DNA of 64,000 nt, from positions 5,802 through 69,801 of the forward strand of contig URSG01000003.1 in NCBI GenBank assembly GCA_900550565.1, in the 5' to 3' direction. The first letter of the stretch is position 1. Every line of letters begins with the position of its first letter. A program made the translations under genes and the position numbers. Below are positions 1 to 7,087 of this stretch, piece by piece. The notes below the pieces were generated by a model. It was given only the letters and a program-made list of their open reading frames with translations. It had not been told where the DNA came from and did no database searches. The DNA is from an uncultured Rickettsiales bacterium. Its GTDB lineage: Bacteria; Pseudomonadota; Alphaproteobacteria; Rs-D84.

Positions 1-667
1 AATCTGTGTCAGTGGCGTCGTCATCGGTCGCAGGCGTAGATGTCGGCGTGTCATTTGTTGTGACCGGGTCAGGTGCTGCGTCTGCACCTGCTGCCTTGGT
101 GGCTGTCATCTCTTGCTGTTTGGCCAATGCATCGCGCAATGTGTTTGCCGTTTCGGCGTTTTGACGTTCCATAGATGCCTGCATTTCCTGCATTTGTGCC
201 TGCATCTGTTCAAGTTGTTCGTTGGTTTGCTGGGCTGCTGCCTGGGCCGCGGCAGTTTGGGCGGCGGCCGCCTGGGCATTGGCGCGCGCAGTTGATGACG
301 CGACCAGTTGCGCCGAAATATATTCAACCAATTCGTCGCCATACTGTTTACACGTGGCGTTTGATTGCACACAGCCCGATACAATCGGATTTGCGATTTC
401 CATTGTGGTGCAACCACCCGATGCACACTTTGGCTGGGCGCAACGTAAAATCAGCGCATTACAGTTGCCGAAATCAGCGCGCGGCGCAGACGTGTTTGCC
501 TGGCCCCGTGTGTTCATCATAGTGTTCCAGGTGTTATTATTCATCGCGCCCGATGCGCCGTTGAACGCGGTCAGATTACTGCCAGCGGTTGTTGCAACGG
601 CGGCCGTCGCCGGGGTCACAGACACCAGCGTCAACGCCACAACCAAAAATTTTGATATGGATTTCAT
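1..667 (-). CDS. Exported Cys-motif / coiled-coil protein, 3' end outside window
   Basis: The reading frame is open from an ATG at 667 to the window edge, so 222 codons are visible and the C-terminus is missing. An SD-like AGAGAG precedes the start. Residues 1-22 form a signal peptide (MKSISKFLVVALTLVSV, then an Ala-rich cleavage region). A Cys cluster around residues 70-105 includes a C-x6-C pair (CNALILRC) and further cysteines. It is followed by a long Ala/Gln-rich heptad-like stretch (QTNEQLEQMQAQMQEMQ), probably a coiled coil, and then an acidic Thr/Asp/Pro-rich segment. I do not recognise the family. The C-x6-C motif and the exported, low-complexity layout recall the large protein at 49979-52429, so both may belong to one lineage-specific envelope family. 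A periplasmic or surface location is inferred. Confidence 0.75.
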   Translation of the reverse strand, partial: MKSISKFLVVALTLVSVTPATAAVATTAGSNLTAFNGASGAMNNNTWNTMMNTRGQANTSAPRADFGNCNALILRCAQPKCASGGCTTMEIANPIVSGCVQSNATCKQYGDELVEYISAQLVASSTARANAQAAAAQTAAAQAAAQQTNEQLEQMQAQMQEMQASMERQNAETANTLRDALAKQQEMTATKAAGADAAPDPVTTNDTPTSTPATDDDATDTD

Positions 668-717
668 ATTCTCTCTGTTGCGATAATTCTATCACAAAAC
701 CACACGCACTGCAAAAT

Positions 718-741
718 AAAAATACCCGTTTTGGGTATTTT
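718..741 (-). terminator. Hairpin between rpmH and the exported protein gene
   Basis: AAAAATACCC and GGGTATTTT face each other across a 5-nt GTTTT loop, with A/T runs on both sides. It is the second of two hairpins behind rpmH and lies just upstream of the next minus-strand start at 667. Confidence 0.5.
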
Positions 742-750
742 CAGATATAA

Positions 751-776
751 AAAAACCGCCAATCGGCGGAATTTTT
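751..776 (-). terminator. rpmH terminator
   Basis: A CCGCC/GGCGG stem with a 4-nt loop is followed on the minus-strand exit side by a T run. It sits directly after the rpmH stop codon. Confidence 0.65.
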
Positions 777-927
777 AATTAGCGGCAGTCACGGCCAAGC
801 GTTTGCGCCCCGCCGCGCGACGACGATTCAATACATCGCGACCGCCCTTGGTTGCCATTCTTTCACGAAAGCCGTGCGTGCGCACGCGACGTGTTTTTGA
901 CGGTTGATAAGTTCTTTTAGTTGCCAT
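775..927 (-). CDS. rpmH: 50S ribosomal protein L34
   Basis: A 50-residue basic protein beginning [20 protein letters not shown] and continuing through the L34 signature [17 protein letters not shown]. It is a structural component of the large ribosomal subunit. The start is fixed by an AAAGGA Shine-Dalgarno 8-9 nt upstream. In most bacteria rpmH is followed by rnpA and yidC. Here no rnpA follows, and yidC lies about 25 kb away next to lspA, so the classical cluster is broken in this genome. A promoter (TTGCGT, 18 nt, TAAATA) lies upstream and two hairpins lie downstream, so it is probably its own transcription unit. Confidence 0.97.
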   Translation of the reverse strand: MATKRTYQPSKTRRVRTHGFRERMATKGGRDVLNRRRAAGRKRLAVTAAN

Positions 928-948
928 AATTAAATCCTTTTGCGCGTC

Positions 949-978
949 TATTTAACCACAGGTTTTTATAAAACGCAA
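949..978 (-). promoter_or_regulatory. Predicted rpmH promoter
   Basis: On the minus strand a TTGCGT -35 box (973-978) and a TAAATA -10 box (949-954) are separated by 18 nt, about 20 nt upstream of the rpmH start. Confidence 0.45.
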
Positions 979-983
979 CCTTT

Positions 984-1079
984 TTATTTAGATTTTACCA
1001 ATCCCAGTTTTTTCAGCCCTTCTAGCATCAGGTAATAACTGAACAATAATGCGAATAACCGCCAAAATGGTAAAAACAT
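984..1079 (-). CDS. Small hydrophobic/basic peptide, 31 aa
   Basis: ATG at 1079 opens a 31-codon frame (MFLPFWRLFALLFSYYLMLE followed by a Lys-rich end). It contains one short hydrophobic segment and a basic C-terminus, as in small single-pass membrane proteins. It starts 9 nt after the stop of the 86-residue gene upstream, which suggests translational coupling. The SD is not strong (GGACAAAACG precedes the start). I do not recognise it. It could be a chance frame, but its position and composition argue for a real microprotein. Confidence 0.35.
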   Translation of the reverse strand: MFLPFWRLFALLFSYYLMLEGLKKLGLVKSK

Positions 1080-1088
1080 CGTTTTGTC

Positions 1089-1349
1089 CTATTTTGTTTT
1101 CTGAAATTTATCGCAGGCGCACTTTTTAATATTTTGCATTTTAATGCGAGCCGCGGCAGCGGCGCGCAATGCACGCAATATCAGTTTCGTGTTTGCACGA
1201 ATCAGGCGAACCTGGAATTTGGTAAAGCTGTCGGTCTGGCCATAGGTGTCCAACACTTGGTCATAGGTTTTCAACAGTTGGTCATAGGTGTCCAACAGTT
1301 TGTTCATTTCGTCCTGGGCATCAATAAAAGTTTTTTCTTGTTTCATCAT
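1089..1349 (-). CDS. Small coiled-coil protein with internal heptad repeat, 86 aa
   Basis: The frame begins MMKQEKTFIDAQDEMNKLL and contains three successive 7-residue units built on D/K-TY-D/G-Q (LLDTYDQ, LLKTYDQ, VLDTYGQ), followed by a basic Ala/Arg-rich half and a CACDKFQKTK end. The 7-residue spacing suggests an amphipathic helix or coiled coil. It has no signal peptide, so a cytoplasmic location is likely. A very good promoter (TTGACA, 16 nt, TAGAAT) lies upstream, with the -10 box only 10 nt from the start codon, so the mRNA leader would be only a few nucleotides. It is transcribed divergently from gyrA. The family is unknown, and a secretion chaperone or anchoring role is possible only as speculation. 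Confidence 0.6.
   Translation of the reverse strand: MMKQEKTFIDAQDEMNKLLDTYDQLLKTYDQVLDTYGQTDSFTKFQVRLIRANTKLILRALRAAAAARIKMQNIKKCACDKFQKTK
1241..1303 (-). repeat. Three tandem 21-bp repeats inside the 86-aa gene
   Basis: Units 1241-1261, 1262-1282 and 1283-1303 all start with CATAGGT and keep CAACA(C/G)TT in register. Each encodes seven residues of the heptad repeat, so copy number can change without shifting frame. Confidence 0.85.
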
Positions 1350-1359
1350 AGTAAGGACT

Positions 1360-1387
1360 ATTCTATTACGAAAAAAACTTTTGTCAA
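1360..1387 (-). promoter_or_regulatory. Predicted promoter of the 86-aa gene
   Basis: On the minus strand, TTGACA (1382-1387), a 16-nt spacer and TAGAAT (1360-1365). The start codon follows 10 nt after the -10 box, leaving almost no leader. Confidence 0.6.
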
Positions 1388-1408
1388 TCTTTTTTTTGTC
1401 GTTATGTC

Positions 1409-1438
1409 TTGACCCTTGGGCTAAAAATTTGCTATTGT
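1409..1438 (+). promoter_or_regulatory. Predicted gyrA promoter
   Basis: TTGACC (1409-1414), an 18-nt spacer and TATTGT (1433-1438), 30 nt upstream of the gyrA start and with an intervening GGGGAA ribosome-binding site. Confidence 0.55.
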
Positions 1439-1468
1439 TGCAGTGTCAAATATAGGGGAAAGCAAAGT

Positions 1469-4210
1469 ATGTCTGAAATTACTAGTAATGCCGATGATAT
1501 GGCTGTAAAAATTCCACAATCGTCAATAGAGCACGAAATGCGGACCAGTTTCTTGGACTATGCGATGTCGGTTATTGTTGACCGCGCGTTGCCTGATGTC
1601 CGTGACGGGTGCAAGCCTGTGCATCGTCGTATTTTATACGTTATGAACGATGTTGCGCCGGCGACAAAGCCAACGGTTAAATCTGCGCGTATCGTGGGCG
1701 AGGTTATGGGTAAATATCACCCCCATGGCGATAGTTCTATTTATGACGCAATGGCCCGTATGGCCCAGGATTTTTCTATGGGCGAAACGTTGGTCCAGGG
1801 CCAGGGTAATTTTGGTTCGCGTGACGGGGATAAACCGGCGGCTATGCGTTATACCGAGGCGCGCCTGTCCAAACTGGGGGCGTCGTTGATGGACGATATG
1901 GACAAAGATACCGTTGATTGGCAGCCGAACTTTGACGGCACATTGCAAGAACCGGTTGTTTTGCCGACCAAGTTCCCAAATTTCTTGGTCAATGGCGGTT
2001 CGGGTATTGCAGTTGGTATGGCGACAAATGTTCCGACGTATAACCTGGGTGAAATTTGCAATGGTATTTTGGCAATCTTGGACAACAAGGATTTGTCAGA
2101 TGATGAATTGTTCGGCATTATCCCTGGGCCTGATTTCCCAACAGGGGCGATAATAATGGGACGTGCCGGCGCATACAAGGCGCATACGACTGGGCGTGGG
2201 TCTATTATCGTTCGTGCAAAAACGCACATGGAAAAATTCCACGACCACGACGCAATCGTTGTTGATGAAATCCCGTACCAGGTCAACAAGGCCCAGATGA
2301 TTATCAAAATCGCCGAATTGATAAAGGATAAACGCATAGAAGGTATTTCTGAAATTCGCGATGAATCGTCCAAAGAAGGTCTGCGTATTGTTATTGAATT
2401 AAAGCGCGACGCGATTTCTGATGTGGTGTTGAATCACCTGTTCCAATACACGGAAATGCAGACGAATTTCCCGGTCAATATGATGGCGTTAAATCGTGGC
2501 CGTCCGATGTTGTTCAATATTCGTGGCGTGCTGGACGCGTTCATTGATTTCCGGTGCGAGGTTATTCGTCGTCGCACAATATTTGATTTGAACAAGGCGC
2601 GTGCGCGTGCGCATACGTTGTTGGGCCTGTCGGTGGCGGTTGGAAATCTGGACGATGTTATTGAACTGATTAAATCCAGTCCGAACCCAGACGCCGCGCG
2701 CGATGCATTGATTTCACGCGGTTGGCGTGCGTCGGATATTGAATCATATATTCAACTGATTGATGACCCAAATACAGAATACAAAGACGGTATGTTCTAT
2801 ATGTCCGAAGATCAGGCGCGTGCAATTCTGGAATTGCAATTACATCGTCTGACGGGATTGGAACGCGACAAGATTCACGACGATTTAACAACGTTGGGTG
2901 CGTTGATAAAAGACCTGTTGGATATTCTGGGCAGTCACGAACGTATTATTCAAATTATCCGTGATGAAACCGCATCTGTTCGTGATAACTGGGCGTCGCC
3001 ACGTCGCACAGAAATATCTGATGCAGAAATAGATATTGACATAGAAGATTTGATTGCACGCGAAGATATGGTTATCACGGTGTCTAATACCGGTTATATC
3101 AAGCGCGTATCGCTGGATACATATCGCGCGCAAAAACGCGGTGGCAAGGGTCGCAATGCAATGACCACCAAAGAAGATGACTATGTCGTCCAGGTCTTTG
3201 TTGCGAATACGCATACGCCACTGTTGTTCTTTAGTTCCAAGGGATTGTGCTATAAACTGAAAACATATAAATTACCCGAAGCGGCGGCATCTGCCAAGGG
3301 ACGGCCATTGGTCAATCTGTTGCCGTTGGAAAATGGCGAAACGATTACCGCAATATTGCCAGTCCCCGAAGAAGAAGTTGCGCGCGTTCGCGCATCTGGC
3401 CAGGAACATTTCCTGATGTTTGCAACGGCGTCTGGTACGGTGCGTCGCAATCGTATGTCTGATTTTGATTCAATCCGCGCAAACGGTAAAATTGCGATGA
3501 AACTGGACGACGGGGACAGTTTGATTTCTGTGCTGCCGTGCAACGAAGACCAAGATGTGTTCTTGGCAACATATCGCGGTCGTTGCATACGTTTCCCAGT
3601 CAACGAAATTCGCGTCTTTGCGGGCCGCAATTCAACCGGTGTTCGTGGTATGAATCTGGGCGCAGATGATAAGATTATCGGTATGTCAATGTTGACACAC
3701 GGTGAATCTGATGCGACGGTGCGTGCGGCGTATATTAAACAGTCGCGTGCATTGCGTCGTGCGGCAACTGGTGTTGACGAAGAAGCGTCTGATGACGAAG
3801 AAGCAACAACGCTGACACTGACTGATGAACAAATGGCGCGTATGGCGGCCGATGAACAGTTTATATTGACCATATCTGAAAATGGTTTTGGTAAACGCAC
3901 CAGTGCATATGAATATCGCACAACGCATCGTGGCGGTAATGGATTTACCAATATTAAACTGGGTGGTAAAAACACAGCGGTCGCAGGTTCGTTCCCGGTT
4001 GAAAACGGACACGATGTAATGATGGTGACCGATGGCGGTAAAATTATCCGCACACCGGTTGATGACGTTCGTATTGCTGGGCGCAGTACGGCCGGTGTGA
4101 CACTGTTCCGCACAGGTGAAAATGAACGCGTTGTGTCGGCGATTTCAATCGTCAGTGACGAAGAAGAAGCGGCCGAGGTTGAAGCCGACGCTGCCGCAAT
4201 CGCAGAATAA
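1469..4210 (+). CDS. gyrA: DNA gyrase subunit A
   Basis: A 913-residue type IIA topoisomerase subunit. With GyrB it introduces negative supercoils. The N-terminal breakage-reunion domain has the catalytic Tyr in AAMRYTEARL, and the quinolone-determining segment HPHGDSSIYDAM keeps the Ser and Asp (E. coli S83/D87 positions) of sensitive enzymes. A GyrA box (QKRGGKG) starts the C-terminal beta-pinwheel, which distinguishes it from ParC. The C-terminus is acidic (SDEEEAAEVEADA). I chose ATG 1469 because GGGGAA lies 8 nt upstream and the protein then begins MSEITSNADDMAVKI. An upstream in-frame start at 1409 would fall inside the promoter. A MerR-type gene follows after 15 nt, so the two are probably cotranscribed. 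Confidence 0.97.
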   Translation: MSEITSNADDMAVKIPQSSIEHEMRTSFLDYAMSVIVDRALPDVRDGCKPVHRRILYVMNDVAPATKPTVKSARIVGEVMGKYHPHGDSSIYDAMARMAQDFSMGETLVQGQGNFGSRDGDKPAAMRYTEARLSKLGASLMDDMDKDTVDWQPNFDGTLQEPVVLPTKFPNFLVNGGSGIAVGMATNVPTYNLGEICNGILAILDNKDLSDDELFGIIPGPDFPTGAIIMGRAGAYKAHTTGRGSIIVRAKTHMEKFHDHDAIVVDEIPYQVNKAQMIIKIAELIKDKRIEGISEIRDESSKEGLRIVIELKRDAISDVVLNHLFQYTEMQTNFPVNMMALNRGRPMLFNIRGVLDAFIDFRCEVIRRRTIFDLNKARARAHTLLGLSVAVGNLDDVIELIKSSPNPDAARDALISRGWRASDIESYIQLIDDPNTEYKDGMFYMSEDQARAILELQLHRLTGLERDKIHDDLTTLGALIKDLLDILGSHERIIQIIRDETASVRDNWASPRRTEISDAEIDIDIEDLIAREDMVITVSNTGYIKRVSLDTYRAQKRGGKGRNAMTTKEDDYVVQVFVANTHTPLLFFSSKGLCYKLKTYKLPEAAASAKGRPLVNLLPLENGETITAILPVPEEEVARVRASGQEHFLMFATASGTVRRNRMSDFDSIRANGKIAMKLDDGDSLISVLPCNEDQDVFLATYRGRCIRFPVNEIRVFAGRNSTGVRGMNLGADDKIIGMSMLTHGESDATVRAAYIKQSRALRRAATGVDEEASDDEEATTLTLTDEQMARMAADEQFILTISENGFGKRTSAYEYRTTHRGGNGFTNIKLGGKNTAVAGSFPVENGHDVMMVTDGGKIIRTPVDDVRIAGRSTAGVTLFRTGENERVVSAISIVSDEEEAAEVEADAAAIAE

Positions 4211-4225
4211 AAACGGGGTGCCGAA

Positions 4226-4606
4226 ATGGAAAACAATGAATACTTTTCATCAATAAATGATGTATCCAAACGTTTGGACATTCCGGCACACACCCTGCGT
4301 TATTGGGAAAAACAATTCCCTGTCGCGATAAAGCCGACAACGGGTGCCGGTGGTCGTCGCTATTATCGTGGCGAGACGGTAAATCGCCTGGTCGTTATCA
4401 AGGATTTGTTGTATAACCGCGGTATGACGATTGCAGGTGTAAAAAAAATGTTGCGTGATGGCACGTTCCCAGATGCGCCGGGTGATGTGGTTATTTCTGC
4501 AACGTCACCGGTGAACCCCGGGACGCACAATGCGGCACACGCCGATGATATTTCTGCGGCGATAACATTGTTGGACGCGGCAAAGCAGATTTTAACGGCG
4601 GTGTAA
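4226..4606 (+). CDS. MerR-family transcriptional regulator
   Basis: A 126-residue protein with an N-terminal MerR winged-helix DNA-binding domain: SSINDVSKRLDIPAHTLRYW, then the wing GAGGRRYYRGETVNRLVVIK and the helix MTIAGVKKML. The C-terminal half is Ala/Asp-rich and lacks the Cys pattern of metal-sensing MerR proteins, so the effector is unknown. Similar small MerR proteins are often found beside ihfA in Alphaproteobacteria. Here the gene follows gyrA and abuts a kinase-like gene (TAA then ATG with no gap), which suggests one operon and perhaps a link to DNA topology. Confidence 0.88.
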   Translation: MENNEYFSSINDVSKRLDIPAHTLRYWEKQFPVAIKPTTGAGGRRYYRGETVNRLVVIKDLLYNRGMTIAGVKKMLRDGTFPDAPGDVVISATSPVNPGTHNAAHADDISAAITLLDAAKQILTAV

Positions 4607-5350
4607 ATGCTGTTCACATCTGTTCCACATTTTCTTAGTAATATTATTTGCGGTCTGATTCCAGACAAGGCGCGTCGCAAAAAGGCACGTGTGATGATGA
4701 ATTCGCCTATGGCAATCCAGGTGCAATTTATTCGTCGCAATATAGATGAACCAATTCGTCGTCTGAAAACATTTGTCGGATACCAGGCGCGCAGTCTGAT
4801 TATCGGCGTCAACGATAAATGGATTTTCAAGTTTCCGTTGCGTCGCGATAACAGTGATGAATTGGCCCAGCGCGAGGTGCGAATTGTCAACGCGTTGTCG
4901 CCACTGTCGCCGATTTATATTCCACCGGTCCAGATTTTAAAATTGCGTGGACGTTTGGTTCGTAAATATGAATTTGTGCGTGGCAAAACTCTGCGCCAGA
5001 CATCGCCCGATTTAATTCTGAAACATAAAACAAAGTTGGCGCGCCAGATTGCAAATTTCCTGTATGTTGTTGGCACATCAGACCCAGCAGAAATTCGTGA
5101 TTTGAAACCATCTGCGTCTGCGCGTCCTGGGTTCTTGTTCGGCTGGTCCCAGGGGGACGTTTGCGACAATTTTATGATAGATACGGAAACAATGAACGTG
5201 ATTGCGATTATTGACTGGGAAGATGCACATTTCGGCGATATTTCGCCCCAGTTGGTAAACGACCGACGTTCGCCCCAGCGCGAACTGATGGCGGCGGTCA
5301 AGGACGAGTATGAAAAAATTTGGCACGCACACAATAAACAGAAAAAATAA
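4607..5350 (+). CDS. APH-fold (aminoglycoside phosphotransferase-like) kinase
   Basis: A 247-residue protein with a kinase-like set of residues: Lys75 in KWIFKFP (ATP-binding Lys), Glu90 in AQREVRIV, the catalytic loop QGDVCDN with Asp184 and Asn188, and the metal-binding Asp203 in IIDWEDAHFGD. This is the APH/choline-kinase layout (PF01636-like), except that the usual HGD catalytic-loop His is Gln. The likely substrate is a small molecule or envelope sugar rather than a drug, but that is inference. It starts directly after the MerR stop codon. A downstream in-frame Met near residue 30 is an alternative start. A hairpin terminator follows. Confidence 0.7.
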   Translation: MLFTSVPHFLSNIICGLIPDKARRKKARVMMNSPMAIQVQFIRRNIDEPIRRLKTFVGYQARSLIIGVNDKWIFKFPLRRDNSDELAQREVRIVNALSPLSPIYIPPVQILKLRGRLVRKYEFVRGKTLRQTSPDLILKHKTKLARQIANFLYVVGTSDPAEIRDLKPSASARPGFLFGWSQGDVCDNFMIDTETMNVIAIIDWEDAHFGDISPQLVNDRRSPQRELMAAVKDEYEKIWHAHNKQKK

Positions 5351-5380
5351 AATTCGCCGAACATGTCGGCGATTTTATTT
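5351..5380. terminator. Bidirectional terminator between the kinase gene and tRNA-Glu
   Basis: TCGCCGA and TCGGCGA form a 7-bp stem around ACAT/G. T-rich tracts on both sides let it serve the plus-strand kinase gene and the minus-strand tRNA. Confidence 0.7.
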
Positions 5381-5455
5381 TGGCAGTCCCAAGGGGAATT
5401 GAACCCCTGTTCCCAGAATGAGAATCTGGTGTCCTGACCGCTAGACGATGGGACC
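5381..5455 (-). tRNA. tRNA-Glu (anticodon CUC)
   Basis: A full cloverleaf: acceptor GGTCCCA/TGGGACT, D-arm with GTCTAGCGG, anticodon stem CCAGA/TCTGG with loop TTCTCAT giving anticodon CTC, T-arm AGGGG/CCCCT with GTTCAAT. CCA is encoded. It matches the tRNA-Glu consensus in the D-arm (CGTCTAG) and T-arm. The first acceptor pair is G-U. CUC reads GAG only, so a UUC isoacceptor must be elsewhere. Confidence 0.95.
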
Positions 5456-5539
5456 AAGCGTGGCCTATGATAACATCTTTTTCATATTTTGCAAAAAGAA
5501 AACACGCGCCGCCGGCAAAAACTGTGCAAAGACAGACAG

Positions 5540-5568
5540 TTGAAAAAATGTGTTTTTTGCGGTATAAT
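5540..5568 (+). promoter_or_regulatory. Near-consensus promoter giving a leaderless mRNA
   Basis: TTGAAA (5540-5545), 17 nt, TATAAT (5563-5568). The ATG at 5575 starts 6 nt after the -10 box, where transcription should begin, so no SD is present or needed. Confidence 0.75.
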
Positions 5569-5574
5569 TTGCGT

Positions 5575-6648
5575 ATGTCGTATGCTACAAAGAATCTTTT
5601 TATTGTGTTGGGAATTTGCGCAGGTATGCCGTTATTGTGCCGCGCAGCAAGTTTGCTGGAATCTGCGTCGTTCCCAAAAACAACAGGGGATTTAAGTTTT
5701 GTTGACAGAATAACCCTCCAGGAAAGTGATTATGAAATATTTAAAGATTTGTCCCCATACGACCAGTTGGACATAATATATACGGACCAGGGTATAAATG
5801 ATGAAGTGGCGGCGGACTATTTAATGGACGCGCAACAGGCCGAACAAAAAACTGATGCGAACGGTGCCACAAACGTGGCGTCTGGGCCTGGGGCGACAAC
5901 GACGCCTGGCCAGCCAACGGATACAGGTTCTGCGCCGGCGGTTGCCACGCCCAGCCCGACGCCCGTGGCCACCACACCCAGCCCTGCGCCTGTGACCACC
6001 ACGTCCGGCCCCTGTCCTGCGCCACCGACAGATGCGACGTATTGTGCGCAATCTGCGCCACATATTCCAAAAAATCAAAAAATACCATTTGGCAAACCCC
6101 TGTCAGACTATCTGTTTTGTTCTGATTATGGCCTGCGTTCTATGGGGAAACAAAAGGTTTATGATAAGAAAACGGGGAAATGGATTACAAAAACCATATG
6201 GGACACACACTATGGTATGGACATAGGTTGCAGAGATGAATTTTATAACAAGCCTGTCTATGCCACGGCCGATGGCATCGTAGAACTCGCAAAACCAAAT
6301 CGCCCGGGCAGTTCTGCGGGAAACTATATTGTTATAAATCATGGAAATGGATTCAAGACCAGATATATGCACCTGAATAATATGTTGGTGGCCAAGAACC
6401 AGCATGTCCAGGCCGGGTGCCAGATTGCAACGGTTGGATACACCGGTGGTGCCAAGGTGAACAAGGCGTCACTTAGGAAACAGAAATGTCCCACTATGCG
6501 CAAATCAATTTCCCATTTGCACTATGAAATACTTTACAATGGGTCGTTAAAAAGCGTGACCGGACCGGACGGCAAAACCGTGCGAATTGTTCATGGAATT
6601 CGCAACAGCAACGCCATTGACCCCGCGCCATTTATGGGTGAAAAGTAA
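5575..6648 (+). CDS. Exported M23/LytM-family murein endopeptidase
   Basis: With the ATG at 5575 the product is 357 residues and starts with a clear signal peptide (MSYATKNLFIVLGICAGMPL, then LCRAAS). A region rich in Pro/Thr/Ala (about residues 115-175) acts as a linker. The C-terminal half is an M23 domain with the zinc ligands in HYGMDIGC (HxxxD) and HLHYE (HxH), and the expected GNYIVINHGNGFKTRYMHL strand. Such enzymes cut peptidoglycan cross-links or activate amidases in the periplasm. A longer frame from 5467 would place the promoter inside the coding region and hide the signal peptide, so I reject it. Extra cysteines in the domain (CRDEF, AGCQIA, KQKCP) could form disulfides. Confidence 0.9.
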   Translation: MSYATKNLFIVLGICAGMPLLCRAASLLESASFPKTTGDLSFVDRITLQESDYEIFKDLSPYDQLDIIYTDQGINDEVAADYLMDAQQAEQKTDANGATNVASGPGATTTPGQPTDTGSAPAVATPSPTPVATTPSPAPVTTTSGPCPAPPTDATYCAQSAPHIPKNQKIPFGKPLSDYLFCSDYGLRSMGKQKVYDKKTGKWITKTIWDTHYGMDIGCRDEFYNKPVYATADGIVELAKPNRPGSSAGNYIVINHGNGFKTRYMHLNNMLVAKNQHVQAGCQIATVGYTGGAKVNKASLRKQKCPTMRKSISHLHYEILYNGSLKSVTGPDGKTVRIVHGIRNSNAIDPAPFMGEK

Positions 6649-6885
6649 GAACCAAAAATAAACCCGGCACAAGGCCGGTTTTATTCTTGGTTGGGGCGCA
6701 CTCAATTTCCTCGGTGTCACGCATAAATGCGCGACACCTGTGGGGCAACCGTGACGATTTGATTGCGCGCGGCTTATCAAATCTACTTGTTGTCGAACCG
6801 GCAACTTCGTTGCAGGTGTCGCACCGTGGCCACGAACCAAAAATAAACCCAGCACAAGGCCGGTTTATTCTTGGTTGGGGCGCAC
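6649..6885. repeat. Direct repeat of tRNA-Gln 3' end plus terminator
   Basis: A 53-bp segment (6649-6701) recurs as 52 bp at 6834-6885, 185 bp downstream, with one substitution and one missing T. Each copy contains the hairpin CCGG/CAAGG-type terminator and the last 14 or so bases of the tRNA-Gln gene including CCA. The 132 bp between the copies hold no ORF. They contain an inverted repeat GTGTC...GACAC around 6715-6742. See findings. Confidence 0.85.
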
Positions 6886-6945
6886 GGATTCGAACCATGA
6901 TAAAGAGAACCAAAATCTCTTGTCCTACCATTAGACGACACCCCA
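6872..6945 (-). tRNA. tRNA-Gln (anticodon UUG)
   Basis: Acceptor TGGGGTG/CGCCCCA, anticodon stem AGAGA/TCTCT with loop TTTTGGT giving TTG, T-loop GTTCGAATC, discriminator A and encoded CCA. The U1-A72 pair is characteristic of tRNA-Gln. A terminator (stem around 6843-6870) follows on the minus strand. The 6946-7048 region beyond it is very A/T-rich and holds no gene. Confidence 0.95.
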
Positions 6946-7048
6946 AAAGTGATTATGATTATAAGTATCTTTTGAATTTTTGCAATAACAAAAATTACGT
7001 TTTATATATTTGCAATTAAAAAAATTAGGATTCTTTATTATTTTATGC

Positions 7049-7077
7049 TTGCATAAAAATCATTTCAAATATATAAT
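7049..7077 (+). promoter_or_regulatory. Promoter of the efflux operon
   Basis: TTGCAT (7049-7054), 17 nt, TATAAT (7072-7077). The predicted start of transcription is near 7084, immediately before the twin palindromes. Confidence 0.65.
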
Positions 7078-7087
7078 CGTTCAGTTT

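Noticed and set aside
222..686. Ala/Trp-rich plus-strand ORF of 154 codons
   Set aside because: It is the antisense of the coiled-coil part of the minus-strand exported protein, has no SD, and its composition is that of a mirror frame.
1469..4210. ParC instead of GyrA
   Set aside because: A GyrA box (QKRGGKG) and a full C-terminal pinwheel are present, which ParC lacks.
3250..4293. 347-codon minus-strand ORF inside gyrA
   Set aside because: Shadow frame of gyrA. Its Ser/Ala/Arg-rich composition is typical of the antisense of this codon usage.
5467..5574. Longer M23 protein starting at 5467
   Set aside because: The extension covers a near-consensus promoter and would bury the signal peptide, so translation from 5575 is preferred.
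6649..6885. Active integrated element at tRNA-Gln
   Set aside because: No integrase or cargo gene lies between the repeats. The spacing is only 185 bp. At most it is a relic.
6687..7019. 110-codon plus-strand ORF
   Set aside because: It runs through the tRNA-Gln gene and the duplicated terminator, so it cannot be a normal gene.
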